A DNA stretch of 7,852 nucleotides from an uncultured Collinsella sp. (GTDB lineage: Bacteria > Actinomycetota > Coriobacteriia > Coriobacteriales > Coriobacteriaceae). The stretch covers positions 1-7,852 of the forward strand of contig CATZMG010000081.1 of NCBI GenBank assembly GCA_958421655.1, in the 5' to 3' direction. Each line of letters begins with the position of its first letter. Within the stretch, counting starts at the first letter, position 1. The notes beneath the pieces are model-generated. The model was not told where the DNA came from. It worked only from the letters and a program-made list of their open reading frames with translations, and did not search any database. Of the stretch, positions 4,970 to 7,852 are shown in pieces. Made by a program: the position numbers and the translations under genes.

Positions 4970-6496
4970 ATGGAATCGACTGATGTACTGGTAATTGGAT
5001 CTGGCATTGCGGGCCTTTGTGCCGCCATCGAAGCGGCACGCACGGGTGCAACCGTCACTGTGGCAAGCGCCGGCAAGACCATGAGTGGATCGAGCTTCTT
5101 CCCGGGTACCTGGGGCCTCGGCCTCATCGGTCCCGTCGACGAAGACGACGAGCAGGACCTCATCGACACCATCCAGACCGTCGGCGGCGGTGTCGCCGAC
5201 CCCGAACTCGTCCAAACGTTCGTCCACGGCATTCCCCAAGCGATTGACTGGCTCGAGCAAGACCTGGGCGTTGAGCTCCAGCGTCCGCAAAGCGCCAAGA
5301 GTGCTCAACAAAAGCAATTTATCCCCTGCTTTGACCACAAGACGCGCATGTGGCGCGGCCTCACCCGCAAGCCCCTTGAGGACGCTCTGACGACCTGGAT
5401 CGAGTCGCTCGGCATTCGCCTGCTCCCCCGCCATGAGCTTATCGACCTTGTTGAGGACACGAACGGCAGAATAACCGGAACCGTACTCTACGACCTTACC
5501 GAAAATCGAATCGTGCCCTTTGCTGCCAAGGCCACGATCATCGCAGCCGGTGGCACAGGCGGCCTGTTCGAGCGCAGCCTTACGTCGGCTGATGTGCTCA
5601 GCTCCTCGCAGGCCATCGCACTGGCGCACGGCGCAACACTTACTAATATAGAGTTCATGCAGATGATGCCCGGCTTCATCGAGCCCAGGCGTAACTTGGT
5701 CTTCAACGAGAAAACCTGGCGCTACGTGCATGTAGACCAGCCGGTAGATATTGCCGACGACAAGCTGAACGACCTGCTCGAGCAGCGCTCTGGATATGGT
5801 CCCTTCACGTCACGCTTGGCCTCCCGCGCTATCGATCTCGTCATCGATCAGGCAGGTGTCGAAGGCCTGGCACTCCACTACGACTTCCCCCGCGAGGATG
5901 TCCCAGAGTTTGTGCAGACCTTTGCCACCTGGCTGCAAGACGAGCACGGCATCGCGCCGACCGACGAGATGCGCGTTGCGATGTATGCCCACGCCGCTAA
6001 CGGCGGCATCAAGATCGATAAGACCGCGCACACGGGCGTTGAGGGCCTCTACGCTTGCGGCGAGGCGACAGGCGGCATGCACGGCGCCGACCGCATTGGT
6101 GGCTTGTCAAGCGCCAACGGCATCGTGTTCGGGCGCGTCGCGGGCGCATCGGCAGCCCTTGCAGCGCAGAAGGAGCCTGAGGCAGCCCTGAAGGCGGATA
6201 TCACCCTCCCCCAGTACGGCATTGCCACAACAGATGCCGAACGCCTGACACACAGCCTTAGGCACACGATGAGCACCTATTGCATGATCAACAGGACCGA
6301 AACAGGCCTATCCGAGGCCCTGCAACAGCTTGAAAGCCTGCAAGACGAAGCCACGGCTCTAAATAAGCCACATGCCAACGACAGCGAAATCGCTGCCCTC
6401 GCCCGCCTGCAATCGCAGATTCGACTAGCACAGGAAATGGTCAAAGCCATGCGCAAGCGAACCGAAAGTCTCGGGTCGCACTATCGAGCGGATTAA
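4970..6496 (+). CDS. FAD-dependent oxidoreductase, fumarate reductase/aspartate oxidase superfamily
   Basis: A 508-residue flavoprotein. The N-terminal FAD dinucleotide motif is VLVIGSGIAGLCAAIEAA (residues 6-23, GxGxxG at 10-15). IIAAGGTGGLFERS (190-203) and GLYACGEATGGMHGADRIGG (359-378) are the usual FAD and active-site segments, with His371 and Arg375 kept. Arg282 in FTSRLASRAI matches the substrate Arg of aspartate oxidase. Residues about 425-500 form the C-terminal helical domain (NRTETGLSEALQQLESL). The segment that is QFHPT in fumarate reductase, succinate dehydrogenase and NadB reads QMMPG here (231-235), so the substrate-binding His is a Met and the substrate is probably not fumarate or aspartate. 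There is no Tat signal, FMN domain or membrane segment, so it is cytoplasmic. Start ATG 4970 follows AGAAAGGA at 4957-4964; the frame opens earlier at 4913 without an RBS. It appears monocistronic. The substrate is unknown. Confidence 0.85.
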   Translation: MESTDVLVIGSGIAGLCAAIEAARTGATVTVASAGKTMSGSSFFPGTWGLGLIGPVDEDDEQDLIDTIQTVGGGVADPELVQTFVHGIPQAIDWLEQDLGVELQRPQSAKSAQQKQFIPCFDHKTRMWRGLTRKPLEDALTTWIESLGIRLLPRHELIDLVEDTNGRITGTVLYDLTENRIVPFAAKATIIAAGGTGGLFERSLTSADVLSSSQAIALAHGATLTNIEFMQMMPGFIEPRRNLVFNEKTWRYVHVDQPVDIADDKLNDLLEQRSGYGPFTSRLASRAIDLVIDQAGVEGLALHYDFPREDVPEFVQTFATWLQDEHGIAPTDEMRVAMYAHAANGGIKIDKTAHTGVEGLYACGEATGGMHGADRIGGLSSANGIVFGRVAGASAALAAQKEPEAALKADITLPQYGIATTDAERLTHSLRHTMSTYCMINRTETGLSEALQQLESLQDEATALNKPHANDSEIAALARLQSQIRLAQEMVKAMRKRTESLGSHYRAD

Positions 6497-6538
6497 ACCG
6501 GACACCTATCTAAAGCAGAACACAACCAATCGATATCC

Positions 6539-6574
6539 ATGGGCCCCGTGAGCTCGAAGCAGCACGGGGCCCAT
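6539..6574 (+). terminator. Terminator-like hairpin after the flavoprotein gene
   Basis: A perfect 12-pair GC-rich stem, 6539-6550 (ATGGGCCCCGTG) with 6563-6574, has a 12-base loop and lies 42 bases after the stop. No T run follows on either strand (TCGTGTCC on plus), so it is not a standard intrinsic terminator. It may still cause termination with a factor, or mark the mRNA 3' end. Confidence 0.5.
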
Positions 6575-6599
6575 TCGTGTCCGCACGACAGCGTATCCT

Positions 6600-6629
6600 T
6601 ATTCTGAATACAGAGCGGGCAAAGCCCGC
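6600..6629 (+). promoter_or_regulatory. Two palindromes in the dinD leader
   Basis: TATTC-T-GAATA (6600-6610), which overlaps a second dyad TCTG-AATA-CAGA (6603-6614), is followed by GCGGGC-AAA-GCCCGC (6615-6629), a hairpin just 18 bases before the ribosome binding site. Either could be an operator or a translation-control hairpin. No GAAC-N4-GTTC or CTGT-N8-ACAG LexA box is seen between 6497 and 6657, and no clear -35/-10 pair stands out. Confidence 0.4.
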
Positions 6630-6657
6630 ATAGAAAATAGACCAGCGAGGAGGAGAT

Positions 6658-7518
6658 ATGGACAGTAGAGATATCGAGAAGTGGCGTATCGAACTTGATA
6701 GCTACGCCAATGTGGAAGACGGCGTTGAGTATTGGCTCGCACGCGATTTAATGGAACCCATGGGGTACACTCGATGGGAGAACTTCGCCGAAGTTGTTAA
6801 GAGGGCAAAAGTCTCATGCGAAACAAACAAAACTCCAGTTGATTCCCATTTTCGTGACACCACGAAAATGGTAACTGCCGGTGTCGCCGCTCGCGCGGTT
6901 AAAGACTACAAACTTACGCGCTATGCATGCTATTTAATCGCGCAGAACGGAGATTCAAACAAGCCAGAGATCGCGCTCGCCCAGGCATACTTTGCCGTGC
7001 AGACGCGCCGCCAAGAGCTCATAGAGCAGCGCTTCGCAGAGATTCAGCGCTTGCAGGCGCGTCACTCGCTATCCGATTCAGAGAAACAGCTCTCGGGTAT
7101 TGCGTTCAAACGCGGCGTGGACTCCAAAGGATTCGCGATCATCAAGTCGAAGGGCGATGAGGCGTTATTCGGCGGCAGAAGCACGGCGGAAATGAAGCAG
7201 CAGCTCGGCGTACCCAAGAGCGCGGCATTGGCGGACAGGTTAGCCGATGTCCTCATCAAAGCAAAGGACCTTACGAACTCGATGACGGCCTTCAACGCCG
7301 AGGAACACGACCTGTACGGCCTGGACCAGATCAAGCAAGAGCACGTCGAGAACAACACAAGCGTGCGTGGCAGCCTCATCGACCGCGGAATTGTCCCCGA
7401 GAACCTACCGCCTGCCGAGGATACAAAAAAGCTCGAGCGTCGCGTGAAGACAGACGAGAAGAAACTCAAGGAGGGTACTGACGGTTTTACCGATCCCCAG
7501 GGTAGGCTCGATCTGTGA
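6658..7518 (+). CDS. dinD: DinD-like DNA damage-inducible protein
   Basis: A 286-residue homologue of DinD (E. coli DinD, about 274 residues, is SOS-induced and reported to inhibit RecA activities). The N-terminal half is a BRO-N/ANT-like domain: YWLARDLMEPMGYTRWENF (25-43), HFRDTTKMV (64-72), LTRYACYLIAQNGD (86-99) and YFAVQTRRQEL (111-121), all close to the DinD consensus. After a helical stretch (122-150) come GVDSKGFAIIKSKGDEALFGG (153-173) and a C-terminal region with NNTSVRGSLIDRGIVPENLPP (232-252) and a charged tail. A very strong RBS, AGGAGGAG (6648-6655), precedes ATG 6658. Codon choice is less C/G-biased than in the Fe-S genes (for example TTT, CAT, ACA, AAA and GTT in the first 90 codons), consistent with acquired DNA. 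It stands next to a duplicated tRNA-Lys end. SOS control here is unproven because no LexA box is visible. Confidence 0.88.
   Translation: MDSRDIEKWRIELDSYANVEDGVEYWLARDLMEPMGYTRWENFAEVVKRAKVSCETNKTPVDSHFRDTTKMVTAGVAARAVKDYKLTRYACYLIAQNGDSNKPEIALAQAYFAVQTRRQELIEQRFAEIQRLQARHSLSDSEKQLSGIAFKRGVDSKGFAIIKSKGDEALFGGRSTAEMKQQLGVPKSAALADRLADVLIKAKDLTNSMTAFNAEEHDLYGLDQIKQEHVENNTSVRGSLIDRGIVPENLPPAEDTKKLERRVKTDEKKLKEGTDGFTDPQGRLDL
6846..6871. repeat. Perfect 11-bp inverted repeat inside dinD
   Basis: CCATTTTCGTG (6846-6856) and CACGAAAATGG (6861-6871) are exact reverse complements with a 4-base ACAC loop. They encode part of the conserved HFRDTTKMV segment (residues 63-72). The hairpin could affect translation or be a protein-binding or recombination site, or may be chance within conserved codons. 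Confidence 0.7.
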
Positions 7519-7561
7519 AAGCGGCTGTGCCCTTTCGGGTTCGACCCCATGCGAGGTCAAC

Positions 7562-7592
7562 AAAAAAGCGACCAGCCTGAGCCAGTCGCTTT
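7562..7592 (-). terminator. Duplicated tRNA terminator in repeat copy 1
   Basis: It has the same sequence as the terminator at 7739-7769: an 8-pair AAAGCGAC/GTCGCTTT stem plus four inner pairs, then six Ts on the minus strand. It has no intact gene of its own. It could stop minus-strand transcripts before they enter dinD antisense. Confidence 0.8.
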
Positions 7593-7605
7593 AACGATCT
7601 TTGGG

Positions 7606-7622
7606 TGGGCCGTCAGGGGGTC
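7606..7622 (-). pseudogene. 17-nt 3' fragment of tRNA-Lys
   Basis: On the minus strand this fragment carries the end of the T loop, the 3' half of the T stem (CCCTG), the 3' acceptor strand ACGGCCC and the discriminator A, identical to 7783-7799. The rest of the tRNA is absent: the next bases belong to the unrelated hairpin cluster. It is either an att-type scar or the product of a tandem duplication. Confidence 0.75.
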
Positions 7623-7712
7623 AGCCTGCTGCGCAGGCGGTCGCTGCGGCGCTTTGCGCCTTGCGCGCTGCGCTGGCAAATGCTTACGCATTTCCTCAGC
7701 TCCGCGCCCCAA
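7623..7712. repeat. 90-bp hairpin-rich spacer between repeat copies
   Basis: It holds three perfect short hairpins: GCCTGC-TGC-GCAGGC (7624-7638), GGCGC-TTT-GCGCC (7648-7660) and AAATGC-TTAC-GCATTT (7678-7693), with more GCGC-rich sequence between them. It has no coding appearance. The density of palindromes is reminiscent of REP/BIME-type elements, but no family is recognised. Confidence 0.65.
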
Positions 7713-7799
7713 CGGGTTCGACCCCATGCGAGGTCAACAAAAAAGCGACCAGCCTGAGCCAGTCGCTTTAACGATCTTTGGGTGGGCCGTCAGGGGGTC
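7713..7799. repeat. 87-bp direct repeat, copy 2
   Basis: Perfect copy of 7536-7622. This copy joins the intact tRNA-Lys gene: its right end lies in the T loop. Its left end, GGGTTCGACCCC (7714-7725), is an exact inverted match to 7794-7805 in the tRNA T arm. Confidence 0.97.
7739..7769 (-). terminator. Intrinsic terminator of tRNA-Lys
   Basis: On the minus strand, 14 bases after the discriminator base, GTCGCTTT/AAAGCGAC arms (7762-7769 with 7742-7749) with four further inner pairs form a stable stem followed by six Ts (7739-7744). Confidence 0.88.
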
Positions 7800-7852
7800 G
7801 AACCCTGGACCTTGGGATTAAGAGTCCCCTGCTCTACCAACTGAGCTAACGA
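7783..7852 (-). tRNA. tRNA-Lys(CTT), 5' end cut by window
   Basis: Read on the minus strand, the D arm GCTC-AGTTGGTA-GAGC, the anticodon loop CTCTTAA (anticodon CTT, lysine), a variable AGGTC, the T arm CAGGG-TTCGACC-CCCTG, the 3' acceptor ACGGCCC and discriminator A are all present. The visible 5' acceptor bases (TCGT) pair with ACGG through one G-U. The first three or so nucleotides lie beyond the window. The 3' flank after A is CCC, so the CCA end is not fully encoded and must be completed by a nucleotidyltransferase. The outermost anticodon-stem pair looks like G-A, a small oddity. Confidence 0.92.

Larger units (their letters stand above)
7536..7622. repeat. 87-bp direct repeat, copy 1
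   Basis: Identical base for base with 7713-7799, offset 177. It starts 18 bases after the dinD stop. It contains, read on the minus strand, the last 17 nt of tRNA-Lys, the 3' flank and the tRNA terminator. The match breaks immediately beyond GGGTC at 7622, where copy 2 continues into the real tRNA. Confidence 0.97.

Noticed and set aside
4746..4994. Small open frame between GGGtGRT and the flavoprotein gene, also with an internal ATG at 4806
   Set aside because: The first ATG lies at the terminator hairpin, no proper RBS precedes either start, and the end overlaps the real start at 4970.
4931..5731. 266-codon minus-strand open frame over the flavoprotein gene
   Set aside because: Antisense shadow of the FAD-binding N-terminal half, which is clearly the coding strand.
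4970..6496. Naming the flavoprotein NadB or FrdA
   Set aside because: The HPT substrate His is missing, and no nadA/nadC or frdB/frdC neighbour is present, so only the superfamily can be supported.
6497..6657. LexA box upstream of dinD
   Set aside because: I looked for GAAC-N4-GTTC and CTGT-N8-ACAG forms and found neither. The isolated GAAC at 6519-6522 has no partner half-site.
7536..7799. CRISPR-like repeat-spacer-repeat
   Set aside because: Only two copies, 87 bp long, overlapping a tRNA; no cas genes and no array.
7549..7821. 90-codon plus-strand open frame with an internal protein repeat
   Set aside because: It runs through both 87-bp repeats, the terminators and the antisense tRNA. 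The protein repeat is just the DNA duplication.

Overview
The window looks like chromosomal DNA of a GC-rich gut actinobacterium of the class Coriobacteriia, most likely Collinsella or a close relative. The reasons are the strong G/C preference at third codon positions, a sufS-sufU pair, a NifU-like/GGGtGRT gene pair of the type found in anaerobes, and the overall gene style. The genus is an inference, since no 16S or other marker gene is present.

Layout. (1) Positions 1-1731: the end of a SUF iron-sulfur cluster operon. It holds sufS (cysteine desulfurase, missing only a few N-terminal codons), overlapped by sufU (zinc-dependent sulfur acceptor), and closes with a strong intrinsic terminator. 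(2) Positions 1743-2552, minus strand: a RAYT-like HUH/Y1-transposase-domain protein with a C-terminal helix-turn-helix. The expected catalytic tyrosine appears to be serine. (3) Positions 2553-2955: a 403-base non-coding divergent region with candidate promoters and a structured 5' leader. (4) Positions 2956-4785: a two-gene operon of a NifU/IscU-like scaffold protein and a GGGtGRT-family protein, with strong ribosome binding sites, highly biased codons and a textbook terminator. (5) Positions 4970-6496: a cytoplasmic flavoprotein of the fumarate reductase/aspartate oxidase superfamily lacking the usual substrate-binding His. (6) Positions 6658-7518: dinD-like gene with less biased, more A/T-tolerant codons. 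(7) Positions 7536-7852: an 87-bp perfect direct repeat that includes the last 17 nt of a minus-strand tRNA-Lys(CTT) plus its terminator. The two copies are separated by 90 bp packed with hairpins, and the tRNA itself runs off the window end.

How it fits together. SufS takes sulfur from cysteine and SufU passes it on to the SufBCD scaffold, which is presumably encoded upstream of the window. About 1.3 kb downstream is a second, independently transcribed cluster-scaffold-like gene paired with a conserved protein of unknown function. This pair is the best candidate for an undescribed system here: a NifU-like protein whose cysteine pattern departs from IscU/SufU, always translated just ahead of GGGtGRT, close to the SUF sulfur donor. 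The right-hand part (dinD, duplicated tRNA 3' end, hairpin cluster) has the look of accessory DNA at a tRNA-associated integration or rearrangement site.
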